A stretch of 20,960 nt of DNA from an uncultured Actinomycetes bacterium (GTDB taxonomy: Bacteria; Actinomycetota; Actinomycetes; Nanopelagicales; Nanopelagicaceae): the NCBI GenBank assembly GCA_937860175.1, contig CALMBJ010000112.1, forward strand, positions 1 to 20,960, written 5' to 3'. A program made the position numbers and the translations under genes. Positions within the stretch are counted from its first letter, which is position 1. Each line of letters starts with the position of its first letter. A model generated the notes under the pieces. It did no database searches. It worked only from the letters and a program-made list of their open reading frames with translations, and was not told the DNA's origin. Below are positions 6,804 through 16,141 of this stretch, piece after piece.

Positions 6804-6879
6804 TGGTGCCCCCGGTCGGACTCGAACCGACACTGGAAGGATTTTAAGTCCTCTGTCTCTGCCATTGGACTACGGGGGC
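6804..6879 (-). tRNA. tRNA with anticodon UAA (Leu), short variable loop
   Basis: A complete 76-base cloverleaf with encoded CCA. The acceptor stem GCCCCCG pairs perfectly with CGGGGGC, and the discriminator base is A. The D arm has a 3-bp stem (GTC/GAC). The anticodon stem GAGGA/TCCTT encloses the loop CTTAAAA, so the anticodon is UAA. The T arm is GTCGG-TTCGAGT-CCGAC. The variable region is only five bases (CCAGT), so this is a class I tRNA, whereas bacterial tRNA-Leu normally has a long variable arm. UAA reads the leucine codon UUA and A73 fits leucine, but charging by LeuRS is not assured. Confidence 0.9.
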
Positions 6880-6898
6880 CACGAGCAAGTTCTGCGGA

Positions 6899-6927
6899 AG
6901 TTTACTTGATGCGGGGCTTTAGCCGAA
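6899..6927 (-). promoter_or_regulatory. Possible tRNA promoter
   Basis: On the minus strand TAAACT (6904-6899) could be a -10 element, placing the transcription start about 12 bases before the tRNA. TTCGGC lies 17 bases further upstream but is a poor -35 match. Confidence 0.3.
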
Positions 6928-6957
6928 ACTGAGCCTAGATTCTGCAAAATCCACGGT

Positions 6958-6963
6958 TACGAT
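6958..6963 (+). promoter_or_regulatory. -10 element for a probable leaderless dinB-like transcript
   Basis: TACGAT ends exactly six bases before the ATG at 6970, so transcription should begin on the A of the start codon. There is no ribosome binding site before this ATG, which supports a leaderless mRNA. No -35 is recognisable. Confidence 0.5.
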
Positions 6964-6969
6964 GAAGCC

Positions 6970-7311
6970 ATGGACCATAACCAACTACTTGAAAAGTATC
7001 ACTCATCTGCGATCTCATTTGTTGAAGAGGGCAAGAAGATTTCAGCGCAAAACCTCAACCTTTCCAAGGATGGGGAATGGTCCGCCGCATTTGTAATCCA
7101 CCACATCGCAGATGCCGAGATTCAATTTGGTGTCAGATATGCAAACGCCTTAGCTGAAGAGAATCCGACGATTGTTCCCTTTGATGAGGAGAAGTTTCCA
7201 ACTGGCTTGCAGTATGACAAGCGAAATGTCGCTACCTCGCTTCAATCTTTAGCCGCATCACATGCGATGAATTATGAGATTTTAAAGAACGCATCAGATG
7301 TTGATTGGTAA
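6970..7311 (+). CDS. DinB-like protein, cut by an in-frame TAA
   Basis: A 113-residue N-terminal part of a DinB/YfiT-type four-helix protein, a family of metal-dependent enzymes that includes thiol transferases. The first metal-ligand region appears as AAFVIHHIADAEIQFGVRYAN, and a second conserved His may be SHAMNYEIL. The frame stops at TAA 7309-7311 right after DVDW. The same frame continues without another stop to 7422, with sequence that completes the domain, so this stop looks like a single-base nonsense change or a sequencing error. As written, the protein lacks its last helix and C-terminal histidines, and would probably be inactive. Confidence 0.75.
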   Translation: MDHNQLLEKYHSSAISFVEEGKKISAQNLNLSKDGEWSAAFVIHHIADAEIQFGVRYANALAEENPTIVPFDEEKFPTGLQYDKRNVATSLQSLAASHAMNYEILKNASDVDW

Positions 7312-7422
7312 CGAATCTCTACACATCCTCAGCGCGGGCCAGTCACCTTATTGCAGTTAGTAACACTTTCTGCAAATCATATTGAGGGACATATCGATCA
7401 ACTCAAGAACGCGGCTATTTAA
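7312..7422 (+). pseudogene. C-terminal part of the DinB-like gene after the stop
   Basis: In the same frame as the preceding DinB-like ORF, this stretch encodes 36 residues from RISTHPQRGPVTLLQL through SANHIEGHIDQLKNAAI and ends at TAA 7420-7422. The motif HPQRGPVTLLQL, then HxxxH (HIEGH), is the expected last helix of DinB_2-type proteins, including a metal-binding His. The reading frame is undisturbed, so any mutation is recent or apparent only. Its last eight bases overlap the end of the convergent uracil-DNA glycosylase gene. Confidence 0.75.
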
Positions 7423-8134
7423 AACTCTTTGCCTTTTTGAAAATTGAGTTAAGCATCGGTTCGGTGAGTTTTCCAGTAAATGTGTTTTGCTGACTTGGGT
7501 GGTAACTGCCTAAGACCAGATGCTTCACACCATCTGCGCTAACAAAGGTAAAGCTTTCGCCATGGCCAAACTTGGGTGTTGGGCTCGGTATTTGGTGACC
7601 AAGTACACGAAGGCTCTTAATGATTGCACTCCATGCAAAACTACCCAAAGCCACAAAAGTTCTAGCTGTTGGCAAAAGAAGCTCTATCTCATTAACTAGA
7701 TAATCAGAGCACTCACTCTTTTCCTCAGTTGAGGGCTTGTTATCTGGTGGGGCACATCGAACCGCGCAGGTAATACGGGTATCAATAAGTTTCTGTCCAT
7801 CATCTGCTGATGTACTTGTGGGCATACTTGCCAAACCATTCTTGTGTAAGGCTTTGTAAAGCCAATCCCCTGATGAATCTCCGGTGAAGATTCGCCCTGT
7901 TCGGTTAGCGCCATGGGCACCGGGCGCTAAGCCAACGATGAGGATTCGAGCATCTGCTGGACCAAAGCCAGGCACCGGCTTGCCCCAGTACTTTTCATTC
8001 TCGTAGGACTTACGTTTTACAACTGCAACCTCTTCGCGCCATTGAACCAAGCGTGGGCATTTAGTGCAGGCAATTATCTTTTGATCAAGAAGTTTTATGG
8101 ATTTAATTGCGGGCAAGTGAAAATGCCATTCCAT
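7415..8134 (-). CDS. udgB: Uracil-DNA glycosylase, family 5 (UdgB)
   Basis: An iron-sulfur uracil-DNA glycosylase that removes uracil (and, in family 5, other deaminated bases) from DNA. The motifs are GLAPGAHGANRTGRIFTGD (the family-5 form of motif A) and SYHPSQQNTFTGKLT (DNA-intercalation motif). The cysteines of CTKCPRLV near the N-terminus, and those of RITCAVRC and ECSDYL, are candidate cluster ligands. The frame is open upstream to GTG 8173, deep inside ppx. ATG 8134 and TTG 8116 are more likely starts; family members begin a few residues before the CxxC, so TTG 8116 cannot be excluded. The overlap with ppx (32 bases from ATG 8134) makes it the last gene of the mfd-to-udg block. Confidence 0.9.
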   Translation of the reverse strand: MEWHFHLPAIKSIKLLDQKIIACTKCPRLVQWREEVAVVKRKSYENEKYWGKPVPGFGPADARILIVGLAPGAHGANRTGRIFTGDSSGDWLYKALHKNGLASMPTSTSADDGQKLIDTRITCAVRCAPPDNKPSTEEKSECSDYLVNEIELLLPTARTFVALGSFAWSAIIKSLRVLGHQIPSPTPKFGHGESFTFVSADGVKHLVLGSYHPSQQNTFTGKLTEPMLNSIFKKAKSFK

Positions 8135-9017
8135 CCAAGATATCTGACTCAGAGGCGATGAACTCTGTGGCACCTGTTGCTTTCATGATCTCTGAAAGGA
8201 CAAGCGCACCCGCTGCAATTACATCGACACGACCTGGGTGCATGTAACCCAATTGCAAACGTTGTTCGCGGGATGTGTTCGCAAACATAGTGGCTGCATC
8301 ATGGGTTTGTTGCGCACTGATTCGAGAAAGATGAATTGCATAACGATCGTATTCGGGAAGCTCAAGTGCGGCAGCGGCAACTGTTGTAGCTGTCCCTGCA
8401 ACTGCCACAAGGGTCTTTGCTTGTGTAATCGGAACAACCGCTGCTGCTTGAGCAATCGCAGCTTGAATATCTGTGCGCGCAGCTTCGATCTGTTCTGACT
8501 TGGCCGGATCTGAGGCAAAGTGTCTTTCAGTCATGCGCACACAACCGATGTTGACGCTGCGAGCAGCTTCAACGGTTGATGTACCGAAGACAAACTCAGT
8601 TGAGCCTCCCCCAATATCAACCACCAAGAATGGACCGTTACTTGGATCTAAATCCTTAATTGCACCTGCAAAGGAAAGCGCTGCTTCTTCATCGCCTGAG
8701 ATAACCTCAAGCTCAATTCCTAAACGCTCACGAACACCATCGACAAATAAATGACGGTTAGTTGCATCGCGTGTAGCGCTAGTGGCACAAAAGCGAATCT
8801 TTTCTACGCCACGCTTAGCGATCTCAGCTGCGAATTTATCAACTGCGGCAAGGGTTCTGGCTATTGCATCTGGGTGGAACTGACCTGTCTCATCAACACC
8901 TTGCCCTAGGCGAACAATCTCCATGTCGCGAACAACTTCACGAAAGTTGTTTCCATCGATATCTGCAATCAGTAAACGAATTGAGTTGGTTCCGCAATCA
9001 ATTGCCGCTACTCGCAT
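8103..9017 (-). CDS. ppx: Exopolyphosphatase, Ppx/GppA family
   Basis: A 304-residue Ppx/GppA phosphatase of the ASKHA fold, hydrolysing polyphosphate and/or pppGpp. Motifs in order are AAIDCGTNSIRLLIAD (phosphate loop 1), SGDEEAALSFAGA, VVDIGGGSTEFVFG (phosphate loop 2), VAGTATTVAAAAL, and the C-terminal SESDILDGMAF. It lacks the C-terminal HD-like domain of E. coli Ppx, as do the short mycobacterial Ppx1 and Ppx2. The position beside DUF501 and ftsB-like matches Rv1026 (Ppx2). ATG 9017 is chosen because it begins the conserved domain and has GGAAG eight bases upstream. It overlaps DUF501 by 10 bases. Confidence 0.92.
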   Translation of the reverse strand: MRVAAIDCGTNSIRLLIADIDGNNFREVVRDMEIVRLGQGVDETGQFHPDAIARTLAAVDKFAAEIAKRGVEKIRFCATSATRDATNRHLFVDGVRERLGIELEVISGDEEAALSFAGAIKDLDPSNGPFLVVDIGGGSTEFVFGTSTVEAARSVNIGCVRMTERHFASDPAKSEQIEAARTDIQAAIAQAAAVVPITQAKTLVAVAGTATTVAAAALELPEYDRYAIHLSRISAQQTHDAATMFANTSREQRLQLGYMHPGRVDVIAAGALVLSEIMKATGATEFIASESDILDGMAFSLARN

Positions 9018-9496
9018 GGGTTGTTCTTCCACCAATCAGGAAGCTTTGCCAGCGCTTCATCGCCCAAGGGGTTTACGCCAGGGCCGGCTGAAAGTGAGTG
9101 GGCAATGAGTGAGTGCAAACACTTAACGCGTGTAGGCATTCCACCTGCTGAAACATTATCGACCTCGGGAACATCTACTCCTAAAGCAGATCGTGCTGCG
9201 ATGTAATCATCATGTGCTGCGTGATACGCACCGGCTAACTCAGCATCTGTTTCTAACCGCTCATTCATCTCACCCATGAGCCCAGTTGTTTCAAGGGTTG
9301 AAATAGCCGCAGTTAGTCGTGGGCAGGTTGCGTAGTAGAAAGTTGGAAATGGCGTGCCATCTTCAAGTCGAGGTGGAGTTTCGACAACCGCTGGATTTCC
9401 GCAAGGGCAGCGGTAAGAGATTGCATGTACATCTCGAGGCGTGCGACCTAACTGCGTTTGGATGCAATCAAGATCGTTCTGTGTGACATCGCGCAT
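9008..9496 (-). CDS. DUF501 domain protein
   Basis: A 162-residue cytoplasmic protein of the DUF501 family, conserved in Actinobacteria between the FtsB-like and Ppx genes. Signature stretches are YRCPCGNPAVVETPPRLEDG, then PFPTFYYATCPRLTAAIS, and near the end SAGGMPTRVKCLHSLIAHSL followed by GPGVNPLGDEAL. The conserved cysteines (CxC, TCP, KCLH) and histidines could bind a metal, but function is unknown. Its ATG overlaps the ftsB-like stop by one base (TAATG), and its end overlaps ppx, which implies coupled translation. Confidence 0.9.
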   Translation of the reverse strand: MRDVTQNDLDCIQTQLGRTPRDVHAISYRCPCGNPAVVETPPRLEDGTPFPTFYYATCPRLTAAISTLETTGLMGEMNERLETDAELAGAYHAAHDDYIAARSALGVDVPEVDNVSAGGMPTRVKCLHSLIAHSLSAGPGVNPLGDEALAKLPDWWKNNPCE

Positions 9497-9897
9497 TAAT
9501 TGCCGGTTTCGCTAATTGATGCGATCAAACGTGAGTACCAAGGTTGACCATCGGCTAATGAACTTGCAACTTTGGTCGTGCTGTTTTGCGTAGCATTGGT
9601 ACGACCTTCAGTAACGATGTATTGACGTTCTCCTGGAAGTACAAAGTGCAGACGTTCACGAGCTTGCGACTTCACATACTCAGGATCCTGCCACAGCAGC
9701 AACTCTTCACGCGCTTTTTGAAGAGCGGTGTTATCTGCAGAAAGCTGTGACTTTAGCGCGCTGATTTGTGCACGTTGTGTGAAGTAATGCTTTACCGGTG
9801 GCGCAATCGTCAATGCGAGAACAAAGAAGATTACAGATAGAGCTAAAACGCGATTAGAGGTACGACGACGACCAAAGCGAAGTTGTCGACGTGCCAT
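9496..9897 (-). CDS. ftsB: FtsB/DivIC-type septum formation initiator
   Basis: A 133-residue bitopic membrane protein of the DivIC/FtsB family, part of the divisome FtsQLB-type complex. A basic cytoplasmic N-terminus (MARRQLRFGRRR) is followed by a membrane helix at about residues 17-37. A coiled coil at about 42-70 leads to the hallmark LLWQDPEYVKSQARERLHFV, then LPGERQY. A flexible tail of about 35 residues follows. It lies nine bases after eno and is joined to DUF501 by a TAATG overlap. This eno / ftsB-like / DUF501 / ppx order is conserved in Actinobacteria. Confidence 0.9.
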   Translation of the reverse strand: MARRQLRFGRRRTSNRVLALSVIFFVLALTIAPPVKHYFTQRAQISALKSQLSADNTALQKAREELLLWQDPEYVKSQARERLHFVLPGERQYIVTEGRTNATQNSTTKVASSLADGQPWYSRLIASISETGN

Positions 9898-9906
9898 GGC
9901 TAATTC

Positions 9907-11310
<1,404 letters not shown>

Positions 11311-11949
11311 CTATGCGGGGCCAATCTCTCGGCTAATCCGCATGGCCTCTTTGCGAAGCGCTGCTTCTGCATCAATTCCATTGGCGTGGGCCCATGCAAT
11401 CACCGCTAAAAGGGCTTGCCCCACAGCGCTTTCATCAGCTGGCCCATCGATCGAGAGGGTGTCTGGAGTTTTCACTTCGACGCCATATTTTTCAGCGCGG
11501 TAGAGCAGTTTTTCAACTAATGGAAGCGCTGGTTGTGACATCGCAACTCCATCGAGCGGAGATGTGCGGCCCTTTTCCTTCTTCTTTAGCTCCTCCCAAT
11601 TTTCAAGCACCTCTTTGGAATCTCGAACCTCGACACCCGCAAAAACATGTGGGTGTCTGCGAATTAACTTGTCCGCAATTCCTTGTGCGACATCCTCAAT
11701 TGAAAATGGATCTGTTGGATGTTCCTGCGCCATACGCGCATGGAAGTAAACCTGCAAAAGTACATCGCCAAGCTCTTCCCGCATATCAACTCGGTTATCA
11801 GCTTGAACCGCATCGACAAACTCGTAAGACTCTTCTAGTAAGTATTTAAGAAGTGACTCGTGTGTTTGCTCTGCATCCCATGGGCAACCGCCAGGAGAAC
11901 GCAAGGTGTCCATGACTTCAACAAGACGCTGAAGTTGAGATCCTTGCAT
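11311..11949 (-). CDS. mazG: Nucleoside triphosphate pyrophosphohydrolase MazG
   Basis: A 212-residue MazG, an all-alpha NTP pyrophosphatase that hydrolyses (d)NTPs to monophosphate and pyrophosphate and clears damaged nucleotides. The N-terminal half holds the domain: SPGGCPWDAEQTHESLLKYL, then EESYEFVDAV and EELGDVLLQVYFHA supply the E-x-x-E and E-x-x-D magnesium ligands. The end of the conserved domain is HPHVFAGVEV followed by NWEELKKKEK. The C-terminal part is a shorter, weaker second MazG-like region, as in other actinobacterial MazG proteins. It follows the SurA-like lipoprotein gene after 11 bases. Confidence 0.94.
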   Translation of the reverse strand: MQGSQLQRLVEVMDTLRSPGGCPWDAEQTHESLLKYLLEESYEFVDAVQADNRVDMREELGDVLLQVYFHARMAQEHPTDPFSIEDVAQGIADKLIRRHPHVFAGVEVRDSKEVLENWEELKKKEKGRTSPLDGVAMSQPALPLVEKLLYRAEKYGVEVKTPDTLSIDGPADESAVGQALLAVIAWAHANGIDAEAALRKEAMRISREIGPA

Positions 11950-11960
11950 GCGATTGCAGC

Positions 11961-12566
11961 TTATTCGTTTGAAGGAGTAACAGCAGATTCAGCAGAGTCT
12001 GCAGGAACTACATCTGCGATCGCTGGATCCCACTTACCGTAGCGAGGGTTGACGGTTACGCCAATCTCTTTCGCCTTGGCAACTACAAGCTTTTGAATCT
12101 CTGAACCTAGTTGATCTTCAGTTACACCTGCAGCAACTAAGGTTTGGCTGATCTTGTCAGAGTATGCAATCGCTTCGATGTAGCGATCTAAATCTTGCGG
12201 AGCGATGCCTGCATTAACAAGTGCCGTAGGTAGTGCTGCTTCTCCACCAACCTGCTCGAGGATGCTTGCACGACGGGTGTCGATCTCGGCCTTTGTTACG
12301 TTGAGCTTTAGCTCTTGACCAACTTCACGCAGCAAGGTGCCAAGAAGGTGGAAGCGAAGTTGTGAAACGTTAAGGGTTGCGCCAGTCTCAAGCTGCATCT
12401 GCGATACATCGACCTTTGCACGCTCTGACAAAATCGCATCGATGCTTCCCTGAACAGTTGCTTGCGTAATCTTTGTATCGCCCACAGTTGCTGCTGCGCC
12501 TACTTGCGAGCATCCCGCCAATAGAAATGTTGCTGCTACAGCGGTGATTGCCAGGATCTTCTTCAT
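11961..12566 (-). CDS. Lipoprotein with SurA N-terminal-like domain
   Basis: A 201-residue predicted lipoprotein. The N-terminus [19 protein letters not shown] is a lipoprotein signal peptide with lipobox LAGC (Cys19). After it, AAATVGDTKITQATVQGSID and the following helical region resemble the SurA/PrsA N-terminal chaperone domain, without a rotamase domain. The likely role is as an extracytoplasmic chaperone or envelope factor; this is inference. The C-terminal tail (DSAESAVTPSNE) is low complexity. Its ATG overlaps the mfd TGA by four bases (ATGA). The position between mfd and mazG is seen in other Actinobacteria. Confidence 0.85.
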   Translation of the reverse strand: MKKILAITAVAATFLLAGCSQVGAAATVGDTKITQATVQGSIDAILSERAKVDVSQMQLETGATLNVSQLRFHLLGTLLREVGQELKLNVTKAEIDTRRASILEQVGGEAALPTALVNAGIAPQDLDRYIEAIAYSDKISQTLVAAGVTEDQLGSEIQKLVVAKAKEIGVTVNPRYGKWDPAIADVVPADSAESAVTPSNE

Positions 12567-15500
12567 TCTGTACTCGCTTTCGGTGCATCGCTTAATTGAT
12601 GTAGGGCCTCGACGACCCAGGCCAGAAGAGAAGTATCCACTATTTCAGGCGCATTCTGGGACGGATTCCAAGAGGCAGCCTTCGGTAGCGCCACTAAAAC
12701 TGTGCTCGCTGCACCTTTATAGAGGGAGCCAGGGTACAAACGTGTCAAACGTAACTGACGGGACTCTGGAAGAAGCAAGGGAGCAAGGCGAAGGAACTTT
12801 CCTTGAACAACAACTTCAGTCAACTTTGCCGCCTTTGCTTGTGCGCGTAGCGCTGCAACACCAAGCAAAGCTTTGGCCTCTTCTGGTAAATCGCCGAAGC
12901 GATCAAGTAGCTCTGCCTCAATTGATGCAACATCGCTAGGCGCCTTTACATCTGCAAGCCTTCGATAGAGATCTAATCTTAATCTTTCACCTGGAACGTA
13001 TTCAGATGAAAGGTGCGCATTAATTGGAAGTTCAACCTTGCATTCAGAGATCTTCTCTTCAGTTTCGATGATCCCTGATTTGTACTCTTGAACCGCTTCT
13101 CCAACCATTCTCATATACAAATCAAAGCCAACATCTGCAATATGGCCAGATTGTTCTCCGCCCAATAGATTTCCGGCGCCACGTATTTCAAGATCCTTCA
13201 GTGCAACCCGCATACCCGAACCCAAATCGGTATTTGTTGCAATAGTTTTTAACCGTTCATGGGCAAGCTCTGATAACGGTTCATCGGCTGAGTACAAGAA
13301 ATAGGCGTATGCGCGCTCTCGGCCACGGCCAACACGTCCACGTAACTGATGAAGTTGAGATAAACCAAAACGATCTGCTCGCTCAACAATCAGGGTGTTT
13401 GCATTTTGGATATCTAATCCGCTTTCAACAATTGTTGTACAGACAAGGACATCAAAGTCTCGGTTCCAGAAAGCCAGAATGACATCCTCTAACTCGCCCT
13501 CTGACATTTGGCCATGTGCAATACGGATTCTTGCTTCAGGGACCATCTCTTTCAGGCGCATCGCGGTTTTATCAATTGTGTCTACTCGATTGTGTAAGTA
13601 AAAAATCTGGCCATCTCGTAGTAATTCACGGTGAATCGCTGCGGTTATCTGTGCCTCTTCTGCTGGCCCTACATAGGTCAGGATTGGATGACGCTCTTCT
13701 GGTGGGGTTGTAATGGTGGACATTTCGCGGATTCCGGTAACAGCCATCTCTAGTGTGCGCGGAATAGGGGTTGCAGACATGGCAAGCACATCAACAGTTG
13801 TGCGCAGCTTCTTAAGCGACTCCTTTTGTTCAACTCCAAAGCGCTGCTCTTCATCAACAATTACTAAACCAAGATCCTTAAACTGAACATCGTTAGACAG
13901 GATTCGATGTGTTCCAACAACAACATCGACGGTACCGGCAGATAGCTGTTCCAGAATCTCTTTGCTCTCTTTTGCTGAGTTAAATCGAGATAACCCTGCA
14001 ACCTTTAATGGAAAGCCTGCATACCGTTCGGCAAAGGTCTTTGAATGTTGTTGCACTAACAAAGTTGTTGGAACAAGTACCGCAACCTGCTTGCCATCTT
14101 GAACCGCTTTAAAGGCGGCACGAATTGCGATCTCAGTCTTTCCATAACCAACATCGCCACAGATGATTCGATCCATTGGGTACGGACGTTCCATATCCTG
14201 TTTAACATCATTAATAGTTGAGAGCTGATCTGGAGTTTCGATGTAAGAGAAAGAGTCTTCTAGCTCTCGTTGCCACGGGGTATCGGGAGAAAAGGCAAAG
14301 CCGGGTGAACTAGTTCTTGCCGCATAAAGTCGAATTAACTCGCCAGCAATTTGGCGCACAGCTTTACGGGCACGGCCCTTTGCTTTTTGCCATTCTCCGC
14401 TACCGATGCGGTGCACCGTAGGTGTTTCGCCACCAACATACTTTGATACCTGTTCAAGTGCATCTGTTGGAACAAAGATTCTGTCTCCGGGTTGACCACG
14501 CTTTGCTGGCGCGTACTCGATGATTAAGTATTCGCGGGTCACGCCAGCAACTGTGCGTTGTAGTAGTTCAACGTAACGACCAATTCCATGTTGTTCATGA
14601 ACCACATAATCACCAGCGGTGAGTTCTAGTGGATCAATAGCTTGCTTGCGCTTTGAGGGTAACCGCTCTGTATCTTTAACACTTCCCTTACTGCCCGTTA
14701 AATCACGTTCAGTCATAAAGAAGATTTGGTCAGCTGCACTTTCAAAGCCATGTGCCAATACCGATGTTGTTAGGTGGATGCTTCCCTTAGTTGGGGTTGC
14801 GGTGAGCTTTTCTGCAATGTGCACCGGTAAATCAGCACCACGCAGGATTCCTGCATATCTTTCAAGCATTCCGTGGCCATGTGTTGCAAATACTGTGGTG
14901 CGATTTTCAGTTAGGGCTTGGCGTAATGCTTCAATTGCGCGATCAACATCACCTCGCATCGGATCAATCGCAGCAAAATCCAAAAATGTCGTTTCTGGAT
15001 CTAGATCTGTTCCAAAGGGGCTGAGTTCTTTGGCGCTCATACCCGCCTTAGTGATCTCATCTAGTAACTCATCCCAAGCCATATAAGTGCCCGCTCCATC
15101 ATGCAGTGGAGCAGCTCCACCCAGCGCAGCGTTAGACCATGAAGCATTAAGGAACTCTTCATTGGTTGCCAACAGATCTGCAGCACGAGATTTAATGCGT
15201 TGTTCATCGATAAAGATGAGTTGAGTATTGGCTGGCATACGAGCAAGCAAGCTCTCGGTCTCATCGATGAGTAATGGAATCAAGGACTCCATTCCCTCAA
15301 AGCTCATACCTTCTGCGATCTTTGTCAGCATCTCAGCTGCCGCCGGGTACTCATCAACAACTTCAAGTGCTCTGTGTTTAATAGCGGTATCTAGTAACAA
15401 TTCACGACATGGATAAACATCAACCGAACCCACTACGGCTTTAAAGGTTCTTTGGTCGGAAACTTCAAAGAAACTCAAATCTTCAATCTCGTCACCAAAG

Positions 15501-16036
15501 AAATCAATTCGGATTGGGTGATGGCTTAGTGGTAAAAAGAGATCGACAATTCCGCCGCGAACAGCAAACTCACCACGGCGTTCAACTAAATCGGTGCGTG
15601 TGTAGGCAAGAGAAGATAGATGGCGAACTAGCTCATCAAATGATTGCTCTTTACCGATCTCTAATTGAAGAAGCGGCAAGGTGCCAAGTTTTTTAATGAT
15701 TCGGTGGATTGCACCACGAACGGGTGTTACAACAATTGGATTAGTGCTCTGTTTTTGTTGCAGGGCGTAAAGGGTTTGAATTCTGCGCGCCACCGTATCG
15801 CTGCGTGGGCTTAACCGTTCATGCGGCAGAGTTTCCCAAGCCGGAAACTCAAGCACATTGTCGTAGAGCTCTCGTAACTCATTGACAAGATCCTCCGAGC
15901 TTCGACTAGAGCTGGTAACGATCAAGAGTGGGTGAGATTGAGCCCGAGCCGCTGCGATGAAGGGGTACAGGGATTGCGGTGCCACGATATGAGATGCATC
16001 GGAATTAAGTGGCAAGGCTGGAATTAACCCGCGCAT
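12563..16036 (-). CDS. mfd: Transcription-repair coupling factor Mfd
   Basis: An ATP-dependent translocase that removes stalled RNA polymerase at lesions and recruits UvrA. At 1157 residues it is full length. The N-terminal third is the UvrB-like module, with [19 protein letters not shown], then IVDLFLP. The RNA-polymerase-interacting domain begins at about residue 470 ([18 protein letters not shown], Gly475). The helicase core follows: Walker A GDVGYGKT at 627-634, DEEQ at 728-731, [12 protein letters not shown], and motif [19 protein letters not shown]. The C-terminal domain begins near [20 protein letters not shown]. The ATG has GGAG seven bases upstream and a hairpin in the leader. It is probably the first gene of the long minus-strand block. 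Confidence 0.98.
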   Translation of the reverse strand: MRGLIPALPLNSDASHIVAPQSLYPFIAAARAQSHPLLIVTSSSRSSEDLVNELRELYDNVLEFPAWETLPHERLSPRSDTVARRIQTLYALQQKQSTNPIVVTPVRGAIHRIIKKLGTLPLLQLEIGKEQSFDELVRHLSSLAYTRTDLVERRGEFAVRGGIVDLFLPLSHHPIRIDFFGDEIEDLSFFEVSDQRTFKAVVGSVDVYPCRELLLDTAIKHRALEVVDEYPAAAEMLTKIAEGMSFEGMESLIPLLIDETESLLARMPANTQLIFIDEQRIKSRAADLLATNEEFLNASWSNAALGGAAPLHDGAGTYMAWDELLDEITKAGMSAKELSPFGTDLDPETTFLDFAAIDPMRGDVDRAIEALRQALTENRTTVFATHGHGMLERYAGILRGADLPVHIAEKLTATPTKGSIHLTTSVLAHGFESAADQIFFMTERDLTGSKGSVKDTERLPSKRKQAIDPLELTAGDYVVHEQHGIGRYVELLQRTVAGVTREYLIIEYAPAKRGQPGDRIFVPTDALEQVSKYVGGETPTVHRIGSGEWQKAKGRARKAVRQIAGELIRLYAARTSSPGFAFSPDTPWQRELEDSFSYIETPDQLSTINDVKQDMERPYPMDRIICGDVGYGKTEIAIRAAFKAVQDGKQVAVLVPTTLLVQQHSKTFAERYAGFPLKVAGLSRFNSAKESKEILEQLSAGTVDVVVGTHRILSNDVQFKDLGLVIVDEEQRFGVEQKESLKKLRTTVDVLAMSATPIPRTLEMAVTGIREMSTITTPPEERHPILTYVGPAEEAQITAAIHRELLRDGQIFYLHNRVDTIDKTAMRLKEMVPEARIRIAHGQMSEGELEDVILAFWNRDFDVLVCTTIVESGLDIQNANTLIVERADRFGLSQLHQLRGRVGRGRERAYAYFLYSADEPLSELAHERLKTIATNTDLGSGMRVALKDLEIRGAGNLLGGEQSGHIADVGFDLYMRMVGEAVQEYKSGIIETEEKISECKVELPINAHLSSEYVPGERLRLDLYRRLADVKAPSDVASIEAELLDRFGDLPEEAKALLGVAALRAQAKAAKLTEVVVQGKFLRLAPLLLPESRQLRLTRLYPGSLYKGAASTVLVALPKAASWNPSQNAPEIVDTSLLAWVVEALHQLSDAPKASTE

Positions 16037-16056
16037 AATTACTCTCCAATGCAGTT

Positions 16057-16084
16057 AGGCCCCAACTCCAAAGGAGGGGGGCTT
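16057..16084 (-). promoter_or_regulatory. GC-rich hairpin in the mfd/ppc divergent region
   Basis: AGGCCCC (16057-16063) pairs with GGGGCTT (16078-16084, one G-T), and CTCC (16066-16069) with GGAG (16073-16076). The loop is AAA, with a 2x1 internal loop. In the mfd direction it lies in the leader just before the ribosome binding site, without a T-tract, so it is not a terminator. A TAGACT at 16100-16095 could be the mfd -10. No convincing ppc promoter could be assigned. Confidence 0.45.
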
Positions 16085-16141
16085 GATAGCGCTCAGTCTA
16101 ATTTAGTTTTGCTATGAGTCGTTACCTGAGAGGATTGCCCA

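Noticed and set aside
11394..11849. Plus-strand ORF of 151 codons opposite mazG
   Set aside because: The MazG metal-binding motifs lie on the minus strand; the antisense product is unstructured and lacks a plausible start site.
14619..15086. Plus-strand ORF of 155 codons inside mfd
   Set aside because: It is antisense to a continuous, well-conserved Mfd frame and has no promoter or ribosome binding site that I can see.
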